From: Aurantiochytrium sp. KH105
Taxonomy: Eukaryota > Sar > Bigyra > Thraustochytrida > Thraustochytriidae
Direction of reading: 5' to 3'
Assembly: GCA_003116975.1 (NCBI GenBank)
Contig: BGKB01000185.1
Location: 1 to 64,000 of the forward strand
DNA: 64,000 nt
A program made the position numbers and the translations under genes. The notes beneath the pieces were generated by a model. It was given only the letters and a program-made list of their open reading frames with translations. It was not told where the DNA came from and searched no databases. Of the stretch, positions 1 through 11,300 are shown piece by piece. Numbering within the stretch: the first letter of the stretch is position 1; each line of letters opens with the position of its first letter.

Positions 1-680
1 GCGAATTGGTGACAAATTGAGGCAACAAAGTGATCGGCGCGGAGAGCTTTGCATGCGACACTGTGGGGCTCACTGTACACAAACAAGTGCCCTCAATGAA
101 CACTTGAATTTGCTCTCATCGTCAAAAAATTCTTTGCCAAAATTGACTTGGCCCAACTTGCTCGAATGTATTTGACCATGTACGCCCCCTTGCTCACCGC
201 CCTTGCACCGCCCTGGCACTTGATTTCGGGGACCTCATTTGGGCACTCAAACGTCAAGTCCGTCCTGTTGATCTACTTTGGAATTTTTGAGTGCCCGAGC
301 TTCGCTCCTGTCGTCATTGTGCAGCAAGAAGTGCATCGAAGACAGCCCATTTTGTTCATTTTCTGCTCATCTATCGATCAGACTGCAGGCTCAGCGAGCG
401 ACGCGACACCATCCGCGCACCCTCACGCGGCTGCAACAAGTATGACACCAGCGTCTGACATTTTCTGCACCACTGCAGCCAACACCATAGAGCCGTGCGA
501 GGCTTTCACAAGTCAAACTTCTTGTTACCCTTGTTGCAGTACAAGAACCAAGTCGGTCTGTACCAACCCGACACACAACGCGCCACACGCACAGATCGCC
601 CTGTCTTGCTCGTCATCGCACATGGAAAGCTCTGGTGCAGCCGGCTGCTCGCTTGTGGAAGATCTCGCCACCATACTGTT
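1..680. other. Left edge, no gene recognised
   Basis: This stretch carries only short overlapping open frames with no recognisable domain and no consistent codon bias. It does not match the 1.4-kb repeat that begins near 680. I see no RNA gene or mobile element signature in it. Confidence 0.5.
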
Positions 681-1462
681 TGCTGTTCGCAAGCCCCGCC
701 AGCCTGCCTTCTGTTTTGCCTCTCAGCAAGGCAGCTTTTCGCATCCACTGCAGAGACAGTGACTGTGCCGACGAGCTCAGCACTTGCCTCAGCCCCAGCA
801 CCTACCTTGGCACCATCTCGCTCTGCCATGCGCATACCTTTTGCTCACTCGCGCCGCAGTCAAAAGCTTGCCATCTATATTTTCTCTCTTATTAGCTCGC
901 GTCATGTTGATCAACTCTAGCCATCCTTCACTGCCGCAAGTGGTCGTCGACAGCGAAACCAACCACGCTCAGCTCTTGCACTCGACCTACGCTGCCTCTG
1001 GCTTCCTTTGTTTCGCCTCTGCCGTCTGTCGCTTGCTCGATCTCCTGCCACAAAGCCAACCTCATTTTCTCCTTGTATTTGTGTCGTTCTTTCTTTCAAA
1101 ACAGCGCTGCCTGCACGAGCTCGCCGCCCACGCCGACGAAATCTTGCCACGCCACCTCTCTGCGCAAGACCCACGCAGCGCGCGCCTCGCTTTGTCTCAC
1201 GACGCTGCTCGCTTCTTCTGCAGGCAGCAAACCAACAAAGAGCTCAGCTCCAATAACAAGAAAGCAGGAGACAAACGCACTAGCATGCTCTTCTCTGCGA
1301 CAACAATCGTTCGAGCCAATCCAAAACCATGGCGTCAGTCTATACACTTGGATCAAGCTTTGCAAGCTCATTTGCAGATCATCCGCCATCCCTCTCAAGC
1401 CCTGAGCATGCCAAAGCACACCAAGCTAGCCAAGCAACACCTCGTTCGCAATGCTAGCCTTG

Positions 1463-1467
1463 ACTTA
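1463..1467. repeat. Target site duplication, left copy
   Basis: The sequence actta directly precedes the 5' LTR and is repeated directly after the 3' LTR. Uninterrupted satellite copies read cttgacttacacaagcag here, so the empty site can be read from the neighbouring units. Confidence 0.85.
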
Positions 1468-2044
1468 TATTGAGGTTGATGAGGGAAGAGTCAGAGAAAA
1501 CCAAGATCAAAGATCCGTTACGAGCGCGAGTCAACCATCACCGTCAGGCCTAACAAGGCCAAGCGTTCTGAAGGTTCCAAGGGCTCGCGGGCCTAACACA
1601 CACTGGTCCGAGCAGTTGGCTCGAGCAGCTGGCTCGAGCAGCTGGCTCGCGCGCGGCCCACTCGCGCGGCATGATCGCCGTGCAGCCTGGCGTGCGGGCC
1701 GGCCGGCGCGCGGCCTAACTACGCGCGCGCGCGCGCGCGCCGTACCTTCTGCCCGTCTGCGCGCCCGCAGTCCAGACGAGTGCAGCCTGCCCAGCGTGGG
1801 CATCGTGCCAACGCCATGCTTCATCTCTAGAGCAGAACAGCGTAGACGGCCCGCTTGGCCGTGCGGCCACGCTGTGCGTTAGCTCGCGCAATCGGAAACG
1901 TATCGGACAGTCCGTCTCCTCGCGAGCCTTGACCGACCTGCCGCCTCGCGCACCTTCACTGAGCGGAGTGCCGCGCGGCGTGCCATAGCCAGCAATTCCT
2001 AATTCCAACCATCATCGATCTTTCCTCTCCTCGATGGATCAATA
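1468..2044 (+). repeat. 5' LTR of the Copia element
   Basis: This 577-bp LTR begins tattgagg and ends gatcaata, so its ends form the inverted pair TATTG/CAATA. It is almost the same as the LTR at 6,750-7,341. The main length difference lies in a CG-dinucleotide run. Confidence 0.9.
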
Positions 2045-2086
2045 GATTGAGAGTCATTTCTTTGCCCTTGCAACCGGGCCCTTCTC

Positions 2087-5000
2087 ATGGGCACTAGCAT
2101 CTTCTTGCTACGCCTTCTTTCCGCTTCTCCTCTCTTTCTTTCTTTCTTCATTTTCATTCTTCTCCTTTCATTCTTTCCTTCGTTCATTCCTCCTTCTTTT
2201 CNACAAAAATTGCGCCTTCTCAGCACTCGGCAAGACGGCGATCCCGATGCATGGGAAACCTACGTTCGCGAAACGAAATCCATCCTGGCCACACTCCGTC
2301 GTTCCCCCGCTCATGCCGCCAACTGTCACGTCTACGCCTTCCCTGACGTTTTCTCCGCGGCACCGGTACACATCCCGTCCGTGTCGGCCATTGTGGCTCG
2401 CATGAACATTAGCACCGGCTCCGATGACGCATCCGCTGCTTGTTACGACCTCGAGCGTTTCTTCGTGGACGTACATGCCGCTCTCCGCCAGCACGCCATC
2501 CAGCAACCGCTATCTCCCGCTCTTGCCATGACCGCGACGGCCCCGCGCTCCACATCCGCAGCTCGTCGGCCGCCCACTTGTTTTCGTTGTGGGCGCAGTG
2601 GCCATGCATGCTTTACATGCAAAGCTCCCGACGCTCGCGTCGATCCTGCTTGGCAATCCAAGGTTCCTGCGGCGCTCCGCGACCGCGTAGCTGGGTGGGA
2701 AAGTCTCCGTAAACGAATGTCTTCCTCTTCTTATTCTCTCGCCGTGGTGGATTCGGGTTGCTCGCGCACCCTTTCTGGCGCGCGCTCTCTCTTTTCTTCG
2801 TTGCATCCCCTCGCGACTCCCTTCACGATTCGCCTCGCTGATGAGCGTATTCTCACGGCGACACACCGCGGCACCCTATCGTTCCCTACTCTATCCGATT
2901 CAGGCACGCCATTTCGTCTCCAAATTCCCAACGCTTTATTTTGTAGCGACGTCACCGAGACCTTGCTCTCCGTTACCGATCTTGCTTCTGCGCATTACAA
3001 TCTCCACGTTTCCTCCCCTCACCACGCTGTACTTCGTGGTCTCACTCACTCTGTCACTCTCGACACCTCTTCCGGCGCTCTAAGTCTTCGCGCTGATCCT
3101 GCGGCGCCGCCTTCCATGGGCTCCGCGACTTCGCCTCCACGGGCCTCTCGCCCCTCTCCCGCCACGCCCACTTCCCTTCCCCCGGCTACGGCTTCTCTCG
3201 CAGCGCACACCTCATCCACCACTGCTGTGCCATTCTCTATCGCTCATGCTCGCATGGCTCACTACGGGCATCATCGTCTTACGCAGCAACTTCGTGGCAC
3301 TATCAACTTCACAGTCTCCGGGTCCGCCACGTCCGGCTCTCCATGCGTCTCTTGTTCTTTGACCAAGAGCGCCCGTCGCAACGTCCCGCGAGGCCCCCAC
3401 GCACCCAGAGCGTCGCGCTTCTTTGACTGCGTCTTCGCCGACCTGATTGGCGTCAAACAACCCAGCTTTCCGCATCGCTATACGCATGCATTAGTGCTTG
3501 TGGACGCTTACTCTGGTTTCGTTCTGGTCGAACCCATCCTCAACCGACAGGCCAATACTATCGCTACCGCCTTTCGCGCTCTCCATGCCTCCGTCTCCAC
3601 GTCCGCATTTCCTCCCCTCCCGCCGGCAACTTCCTTCATTGCAGATTCCGAATTGGTACAGGGTCCCTTTCGCGCAGCTCTCCTCGAAAAGAACTTTGTA
3701 CCGACCGCCGTCAGTCCATACGAGCACGAAGTCAATCGGTGTGAACGTTTCATTCGGACCTTGGGCGACGGCTATCGCGCCAATCTTCGTCACTCTCGTC
3801 TGCCACATTCCTTTTGGCCGTTTGCCCTTCAACACGCTGCCATGGCTCTCAACGCCCTTCGGCCGCAGCGCAAACAGGTCTCGCCGTACGAAATTGTTCA
3901 TGGCAAACCTGCGGATCTCCGTTTTATGCGTATTTTTGGTGCACTTGCCTACGCTCACGACGACTTTGCGGCCTCCCCTCGCTCCAAGTCTCTAGGGGAA
4001 GACAAAGCCGTTCTTTCAATCTGGCTTGGCCTCGATCCCTACGCTTCCTTCGGCGTCGCCATTTTGTTCAAGCTGGGCACATGGAAAATTATCCGCCGTC
4101 GATCCTGGACCACGGATGAATCTGTTTTCCCGGCTCCCTCGGATCGTCCAGACCATCTTCTACACGCCCTACAATCTCGCGGCGACAGCACCCATGGCGC
4201 GCTGCGCTCTCCGTCTGACGGCATGACGCCCTCCTCCAACGGCGCCTCTACCTTTCTTCCCCCCTTGCCTTCTCCTGCGCCATCTTCGGCGCCCTTGCCG
4301 TCCTCGCCACCGTCACCTGTCGCTGCTCCTTCCCCAGCGCCGGAGCCTGCTGCTGCCGCTGTTGATAGCTTTCCCGCGGATCTGTCTGTCGCCGCCAGCA
4401 TTCCTCCTTTCGATCCGCTTGACCTCCCGTCTCTCTCCCCTACGTCCCTGGCTTCCCCTCTTTCGGGTCCAGCGTCACCTCCTTCTACTCCGATGTCGCC
4501 TGTCTCTCCTCCCGTGTCGCCTCACTCCCTCAGCGATACGCCGCCGCCTGTGATCTCTGGCGAGGCTTCCACGGCCGCCGACACCCACGTCGCGCACGCC
4601 GCGCCTGACGCGGCGCCCGACGTCCCTGCCGCCGCGCACGCCGCGCCTGACGCGGCGCCCGACGTCCCTGCCGCCGCGCACACCGCGCCTAACGCGGCGC
4701 CCGACGTCCCCGCTGCCGCGCCCGACGTCCCTGCCGCCGCGCCCGACGTCCCTGCCGCCGCGCCCGACGTCCCCGCCGCCGCGCCCGACGTCCCTGCCGC
4801 CGCGTCTGCCACGGCTCCTCCTCCGCCTGACGCGGCGCAACCGCCCATCTGGTCCAATGTTACCACGGGCCATCCCATCGCAAATATGTCTTCCCTTCTG
4901 AACACCTCACGCCTTCTCCGATCGAAGACGCGCTCCTCCGCGCATCGCGCCTCGGTAACATCACCTCCTTCCATCCCGCCATATCATGCGCCTCTTGAGC

Positions 5001-6835
5001 TAGACGATGCTCCCCCTGCAGACAACCTTTTCGATGGAAGTGCACTACGTGAACGTGAGCTTGACTTTGATGATCTTATTCCAAGCGCCACTGCACCGGA
5101 CCGGAAAATTTTCCTCCCTTCATCCATGCGTGGACGTCTCGAAGTTCCCAGGAATCAGTTTGTTATCAACAAGCTTCCTTCAGCCATGCGTGACCTGTGG
5201 CGCCAAGCGGAACTTGCCGAATGGGATGGTCTTCTTGACCTTGGCTGCTTCGGCTCCAAGCGCTGGTCTGCGGCTGATGCACGAGTCCACGGCAGCCTCG
5301 TTCGGGGCATGTTCGTCTATCAGCACAAAGCTGCCACCGATCAACTCAAGGCTCGCTTCGTCGCTCTCGGCAACACAGACCAGGACTTTGTTCCCGGCAC
5401 CTGGAGTTCTCCAACGGTCCCCGTTCCACTTCTATTAATCACTCTCATTTGCGGCCTCTCCCGCGGCCATACCGTCGAGGTCGTTGACGTGCGGCAAGCC
5501 TACGTTAATAGTGACCTTCGCGGCAAACGGATTTTCATTGCCGCCCCGCATATTGCAGGACATCCTCCCGGAACCTATCTCGAGGTCCACAAGGCCCTCT
5601 ACGGCCTTGCCATTTCGTCGTACCTCTGGTTTCTCAAGCTCTCCGACGTCCTGCATACCCTTGGTTTTCTTACCAGTGCCGTGCATCCGTGTATCTTTCG
5701 TCATCCAGACACGGGTCTTACCATCTCCGCCTTCGTCGACGATCTCACCTGCGTTGGATTACCTGCCGACATCGCTGCGTTTCGAGCCAGCTTGCGTCGA
5801 TCTGGCTTGGACATCACCCACCAACAAGGCCAGGGCACCCTTCTTGGGACCACCTGGCGTCTCATCACTCAAGATTCGAAACCCGTGCGTCTGGAGCTCA
5901 GTGTTCGCGACAAGATCAATGAGCTCGTGGCCTCTATAACACCTGACATCACCCATCGTCGGACTTCTAAGATCCCTGCAGGAACGCATCAACTCCCGTT
6001 TCTCCCGAAAGACTCTGGTTGTCATCCTGAGTTCCGCAGGGTCGTCGGGTCTCTCATGTTCATTGCTGCCTGGCGCCCGGATGTCAAGCAGGCTGTACGG
6101 TGCGTTGCTCGCCATTCTTCCGCTAACGCTGCTCCACATTGGGAAGCGGTGCTTCAGATTGTTCGTTTTCTCCATGCTACCCGCGACGAACCTCTCGTCC
6201 TTCGCCCCGCTCCTCTCCATAATGGGGAGCTTCCTTTGCGCGCTTTCGCTGACGCCTCCTGGGGTGACGAGCGCGCCACCCGGAAAAGCACGAGTGGTGC
6301 CGTCTTCGCCATCGGTGACTCTGTCTTTGACACCTTCTCCCGGACTCAGAGTACCATCGCCGAATCGAGCTGTGAAGCCGAACTTACCGCCGCCTCCCTC
6401 GCAGCACGTGACCTCGCCTTCTATCGCTTCGTCCTATGCGAGCTCGGATTCACCTTTTCTGCGCCATCTCCCCTCTACCTCGATTCCCAGGCTGCCATTT
6501 ACAATCTTCGGCGTCCCGCCAGCACCTCGCGCGCTCGTCATCTCGACCTCCAACACCTCGCCATTCGTCAACGCCTTCGCGAGGCTGCGATCTGTCTCGA
6601 TTACGTTCCTTCCAGTGACAACGCTGCTGATTCTATGACCAAGAATCTCGGCACAACTCTTCATGAACGCTTTCGGCACCACATTCTCGGTGCCTCCATC
6701 CAACAGTTGATCCCGCATTTCAATCCGAAATTCCGGAATCAAGGGGGGGTATTGAGGTTGATGAGGGAAGAGTCAGAGAAAACCAAGATCAAAGATCCGT
6801 TACGAGCGCGAGTCAACCATCACCGTCAGGCCTAA
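2087..6835 (+). CDS. Gag-Pol coding region of the Copia element
   Basis: One long frame carries the zinc knuckle, protease, integrase, reverse transcriptase and RNase H in Copia order. It runs a short way into the 3' LTR. The N-terminal Gag-like part ahead of the zinc knuckle is short, and the exact start is not certain. Such polyproteins are normally cut by the encoded protease into capsid and enzymes. This frame belongs to the mobile element and not to the host. Confidence 0.75.
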   Translation: MGTSIFLLRLLSASPLFLSFFIFILLLSFFPSFIPPSFXQKLRLLSTRQDGDPDAWETYVRETKSILATLRRSPAHAANCHVYAFPDVFSAAPVHIPSVSAIVARMNISTGSDDASAACYDLERFFVDVHAALRQHAIQQPLSPALAMTATAPRSTSAARRPPTCFRCGRSGHACFTCKAPDARVDPAWQSKVPAALRDRVAGWESLRKRMSSSSYSLAVVDSGCSRTLSGARSLFSSLHPLATPFTIRLADERILTATHRGTLSFPTLSDSGTPFRLQIPNALFCSDVTETLLSVTDLASAHYNLHVSSPHHAVLRGLTHSVTLDTSSGALSLRADPAAPPSMGSATSPPRASRPSPATPTSLPPATASLAAHTSSTTAVPFSIAHARMAHYGHHRLTQQLRGTINFTVSGSATSGSPCVSCSLTKSARRNVPRGPHAPRASRFFDCVFADLIGVKQPSFPHRYTHALVLVDAYSGFVLVEPILNRQANTIATAFRALHASVSTSAFPPLPPATSFIADSELVQGPFRAALLEKNFVPTAVSPYEHEVNRCERFIRTLGDGYRANLRHSRLPHSFWPFALQHAAMALNALRPQRKQVSPYEIVHGKPADLRFMRIFGALAYAHDDFAASPRSKSLGEDKAVLSIWLGLDPYASFGVAILFKLGTWKIIRRRSWTTDESVFPAPSDRPDHLLHALQSRGDSTHGALRSPSDGMTPSSNGASTFLPPLPSPAPSSAPLPSSPPSPVAAPSPAPEPAAAAVDSFPADLSVAASIPPFDPLDLPSLSPTSLASPLSGPASPPSTPMSPVSPPVSPHSLSDTPPPVISGEASTAADTHVAHAAPDAAPDVPAAAHAAPDAAPDVPAAAHTAPNAAPDVPAAAPDVPAAAPDVPAAAPDVPAAAPDVPAAASATAPPPPDAAQPPIWSNVTTGHPIANMSSLLNTSRLLRSKTRSSAHRASVTSPPSIPPYHAPLELDDAPPADNLFDGSALRERELDFDDLIPSATAPDRKIFLPSSMRGRLEVPRNQFVINKLPSAMRDLWRQAELAEWDGLLDLGCFGSKRWSAADARVHGSLVRGMFVYQHKAATDQLKARFVALGNTDQDFVPGTWSSPTVPVPLLLITLICGLSRGHTVEVVDVRQAYVNSDLRGKRIFIAAPHIAGHPPGTYLEVHKALYGLAISSYLWFLKLSDVLHTLGFLTSAVHPCIFRHPDTGLTISAFVDDLTCVGLPADIAAFRASLRRSGLDITHQQGQGTLLGTTWRLITQDSKPVRLELSVRDKINELVASITPDITHRRTSKIPAGTHQLPFLPKDSGCHPEFRRVVGSLMFIAAWRPDVKQAVRCVARHSSANAAPHWEAVLQIVRFLHATRDEPLVLRPAPLHNGELPLRAFADASWGDERATRKSTSGAVFAIGDSVFDTFSRTQSTIAESSCEAELTAASLAARDLAFYRFVLCELGFTFSAPSPLYLDSQAAIYNLRRPASTSRARHLDLQHLAIRQRLREAAICLDYVPSSDNAADSMTKNLGTTLHERFRHHILGASIQQLIPHFNPKFRNQGGVLRLMREESEKTKIKDPLRARVNHHRQA

Positions 6836-7341
6836 CAAGGCCAAGCGTTCTGAAGGTTCCAAGGGCTCGCGGGCCTAACACACACTGGTCCGAGCAGTTG
6901 GCTCGAGCAGCTGGCTCGAGCAGCTGGCTCGCGCGCGGCCCACTCGCGCGGCATGATCGCCGTGCAGCCTGGCGTGCGGGCCGGCCGGCGCGCGGCCTAA
7001 CTACGCGCGCGCGCGCGCGCGCGCGCGCGCGCGCGCCGTACCTTCTGCCCGTCTGCGCGCCCGCAGTCCAGACGAGTGCAGCCTGCCCAGCGTGGGCATC
7101 GTGCCAACGCCATGCTTCATCTCTAGAGCAGAACAGCGTAGACGGCCCGCTTGGCCGGTGCGGCCACGCTGTGCGTTAGCTCGCGCAATCAGAAACGAAT
7201 CGGACAGTCCGTCTCCTCGCGAGCCTTGACCGACCTGCCGCCTCGCGCACCTTCACCGAGCGGAGTGCCGCGCGGCGTGCCATAGCCAGCAATTCCTAAT
7301 TCCAACCATCATCGATCTTTCCTCTCCTCGATGGATCAATA
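6750..7341 (+). repeat. 3' LTR of the Copia element
   Basis: This 592-bp LTR follows the polypurine tract and has the same ends (TATTG/CAATA) as the 5' copy. The high similarity of the two LTRs points to recent insertion. Confidence 0.9.
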
Positions 7342-7346
7342 ACTTA
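7342..7346. repeat. Target site duplication, right copy
   Basis: The second actta follows the 3' LTR, and the interrupted satellite unit resumes at once with cacaagcagcacgctg. Confidence 0.85.
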
Positions 7347-8004
7347 CACAAGCAGCACGCTGATAAAACTACTCTCGCGGGTCTGTCACATGCCTGCCAG
7401 CCTCCCCAAGCTCTGTGGCCATGATCGCGCTGCATTTGTCTGCTCTCGCGTGCGTTGCCGACGCTGTCCCCATATTGTTCACTTTTACCTTGCTCGCCTT
7501 CTTGCACCTCGAACCCAGCACATTTTCTCATAACTCGAAGCCTATTTCTCAAACAATCCTGCGCACGCAAGCATGATGATTCGCTGACGATGCGGCACGT
7601 TTTTCTATCCGTGAGACCAGTCTTCAAGCCAACACCTTGCATATAACACGCACTCTATACTCTCTTCCTCGCCAACGACACCTGCAACATGCGTCAATCA
7701 TCTTGCAAACGAACAAATATATTCCCCAACACCCATTCATGCTAATCAGCTCAGCGAGCTCATCTTGGCATGTCTGCAGCTTGCGTATCATCATCAACAA
7801 CCCATACATATCTTATCTTCTCGCGCACAGACGCCTCACAGACCCACCGCTGAACCCTTGATTCATGCGAAATCGCACGCATGACGCCACAGCATCTTAC
7901 GCGAGCCTACTCACAGCGTACGCGGACGATTTGCAGCCTTTGCATCGAGTTCTGCGACGAGCAAGCCCAGCCAGCTTGCCTTCTTTGTTGGCTATCGAAA
8001 TAAG

Positions 8005-8330
8005 ACAATGACGCCACCATGGCTGATACGGCATGGACAAGATGACTTCAACCTTTCGCCCATAAAAAAAGCCTCATCTAAACCCCTTGCAGCGGTCAGT
8101 GTACTATGTGAGGACAGACTACAAAGTCACGGCAGTGAGCATCTCCTAGCCGAAGAGTGTGACAAAGTCCCCGTGCTCCTCACCAGCTCCTCTGCACATC
8201 ACCTATTCAAGTCTCGGACCTGGCGCCGAGCCAAAGCGGTCCCGTCACGAGCAGACCCGAAACATCCGTAGCCAATCAGCGTTAAAACAGAATCCGTCTT
8301 ACACTCCATGTCCTCAGCAGTTGGCTCTCG
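8005..8330. other. Extra ~320-bp segment inside one satellite unit
   Basis: Between a tcgaaataag sequence near 8,000 and ctcgacaagg near 8,326 lies about 320 bp that the other satellite units lack. It explains why the first period is about 1.73 kb instead of 1.4 kb. It carries no recognisable coding domain and I see no clear terminal repeats. It could be a short non-autonomous element or a diverged local insertion. Confidence 0.5.
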
Positions 8331-11300
8331 ACAAGGCAGCTTTCCGCATCCCCTGCAGAGACGATGACTATACCGACGAGCTCAGCACTTGCCTCAGCCC
8401 CAGCTCCTACCTTGCACTACCTCGACCTGCCATGCGCGTACCTGTTGCTCACTCGTGCCGCAGTCAAAGCTTGCCATCTACACTGGCTTCCATTTTCTCT
8501 CCTTATTTGTTCGCCTCTTTTTTTTTTGACTTTAACCACCCTTCACTGCCGCACGTGACTGCCGACAGCAAGAGCAACCACACTCAGCTCTTGCGCTAGG
8601 CCTGCGCTGCCTACCCCTGCCTTATTTTCGCCTCTGCCATCTCTTGCTTGCTCGATCTCCTGCCACAAAACCAGCCTCATTTTCTTCTTTTTGTGGTGTC
8701 GATCTTTCTTTCACAATAGCGCTGCCTGCACGAGCTCTCCGCCCACACCAACAAAATCGAGCCACGCCACTTCCCTGCACAAGACCTATGCATCGCGCGC
8801 GTCGTTCTGTCTTATAACGCTGCTCATCTCTTCTGCAGGCAGCGAAACCAACAAACAGCTCCGCTCAAAAAACAAAAATACAAGAGACAAACGCACTACC
8901 ATGCTTTTCTCTCCAACAACACTCGCTCGATTCAAACAAAAACCATAGAGCCAAGCTACACACTTGGATCAGCCTTTGCAAGCTCATTTGCACTCCATCC
9001 GCCATCCCTCTCAAGCCCCAAGCGGACCAAAGCACATCAATTTAGCCAAGCATCACCTCACTCGCAACACTAGCCTTGACTTACACAAGCAGCACGCTGC
9101 CAAAACTGCTCTCGTGCTTCTGCCACATGCTTGCCAGCCTTCTCCAAGCTCTGCGACCATGATCGTACTGCATTTGCTTGCTCTGGCGTGAGTTGCCAAC
9201 GCTGCCCTATATTATTTACCTTTACTTCGCTCTCTTTCTTGCACCTCAAAGGCAGCTGGTATTTCTCTGATCCGCAGCCTAGCTCTCACACAAGCTCTTA
9301 CACGCAAGTTTGGCCATTTGTTGACGATGCGACGCCTTTCTCTATCCGTGCAGTCAGTCTTCAAGCTGATACTTTACAGAATCACGCACTCTCGGCTCTC
9401 TTTCTTGACAATTACACCTGCAATATGCGTCAACCTTTTGGTAAACGATCGCATACAATGTCCAGCGCTCATTCATGCCAGTCAGCTCGTCGAGCACGCC
9501 TCGTCACGTCTGCAGCTTGCGTAGCTGCTTCGCTCACTCGTACGCACCTCACCTTCTCGTGAACAAACGTCATAAAAACCAATGCCAGCGCCTCTGATAC
9601 ATGCGAAAATGCTTGCTTGACGCCACAAAATCCTACGAGAGCCTGTACACAGCCTGTGCGGACGATCTACAGCATTTTCGTCGAGAGCGGCGGCGGACAA
9701 GCCCGACCAGCTTTTCTTCTTTTTTTTTTGCCTCAATAAGCAGTCTCTTTTCGCATTCACTGCAGAGACGATGACTGTGCCGACGAGCCCAGCGCTTGTC
9801 TCAGCACCAGCTCATACTCTGCGCCGTCTCGCCCTGCCATGCGCGTACTTTTTCATGTTCTTGCAATCGCAAACGCCTGCCATGAATACTCGCTCCCCTA
9901 TTCTCACTTTATTTATTTCGTCTTTTTTGGTCAAGTTTAGCCACCCTTCGCTGCCGCCCGTGGTCGTCGACAGCAAAAGCAACCACGCTCAGCTCTTGCG
10001 CTAGACCTGCGCTGCCTCCGGCTGCCTCTGTCTTGTCTCTTCCGTTGCTCTCTCGCTCCGTCTGGTGCCACAAAGCCACACCTCATTCTCTTCTTCTTTT
10101 TTGTGTCGTCATTTTCTTCTTTCACAACAGCGCTGCCTGCACAAGCTCTTTGCCATCGCCGACGAAATCTAGCCATGCCACCTCTCTGCGCAAGTCCTAC
10201 GCAGCGCGCGCATCGCTCTGTCTCACGACGCTGCTCATCTCATCTGCAGGCAACGAAACCAACAAACAGCTCAGCTCTAATAACAAAAAAGCAGGAGACA
10301 AACGCACTAGCATGCTTTTCTCTTCAACCATACTCGCTCGATCCAAACAAAAACCATACAGTCAAGCTACAGACTTGGACTAGTCTTGGTAAGCTCATTT
10401 GCAGATCATCCGTCAGTGTCGGCAGGCTGAGGACGGACCAAAGCACATCTACTTAGCCAAGCAACATCTCGTTCGCAACGCTAGCCTTGACTTGCACAAG
10501 CAGCACGCTGCCAGAACCGCTCTCGTGGATCTGCCACATGCTTGCCAGCCTTCTCAAATCTTTACGACCATGATCGCGCATCATTTGCTTGCTCTCGCGT
10601 GCGTTGCCGACGCTGCCCCACATTGTTCACCTTTACTTTGTTCGCCTTCTTGGCACCTCGAACGCAGCTGAAACTCCGCTAATCCCCAGCCCAGCTCTTG
10701 AATAGGCTTGCCCGCGCAAACTAAACCCTTTGCTGGCCATGCGATCCCTCTTTGCCCGTGCAGCCACTGTCCAAGCCGATACTTTGCTTTGCTTATACCA
10801 CGCACTCTGGGTTCTCTTCCTCGCCAAGCACACCTGCAACATGCGGCAAAAATCTTGAAAACGATCGCATACACCGTCTAGCACCCATTCACGGTCAATC
10901 AGCACGACGTGCTCGTCTCGCCGGGTCTGCAGCTTGCGTGGCTGTGTCGCGGACCCGCGTCCCATCTCCTCTTCAGTGAACAAACGCCATAAAAACCACC
11001 GTCAAGGCCCTTGATCCATACAAGAATGATGACACGATGCCACAACATCTTGCCAAAGCCTGCACATAGCGTGCGCGGACGATTTGCAGTCATCTCAGCG
11101 AGATCTGCGGCGAACGAGCCCAGCCCAGCTTGTCTTCTTCATCGGCCTCAACAAGCAGCCGCTTTTCGCATCCACTGCAGAGACAATGACTGTGCCGACG
11201 GGCCCAGCGCTTGTCTCGGCACTAGCTCCTACTCTGCACCGTCTCGTCCTACGATGCGCGTACTTTTTCATGGTCTTGACGTAGCAATCGCCTGCCCTAC

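Larger units (their letters stand above)
1468..7341 (+). mobile_element. Ty1/Copia LTR retrotransposon, looks nearly whole and young
   Basis: The element is flanked by near-identical LTRs and a 5-bp target duplication, and it sits inside one unit of the 1.4-kb satellite. The internal region encodes the Copia order. A Gag-type zinc knuckle (CX2CX4HX4C) lies near 2,577-2,620. A DSG protease motif lies near 2,750. The integrase has its HHCC zinc region near 3,240-3,370 and its core to about 3,900. Reverse transcriptase follows at about 5,080-5,800, with an FVDD active-site box, and RNase H at about 6,230-6,650. Integrase before RT defines Copia rather than Gypsy. A Pro/Ala/Ser-rich linker with short tandem repeats separates integrase and RT. 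A polypurine run (aaggggggg) directly precedes the 3' LTR. Few or no breaks are apparent. Age is judged young from LTR similarity. Confidence 0.92.
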
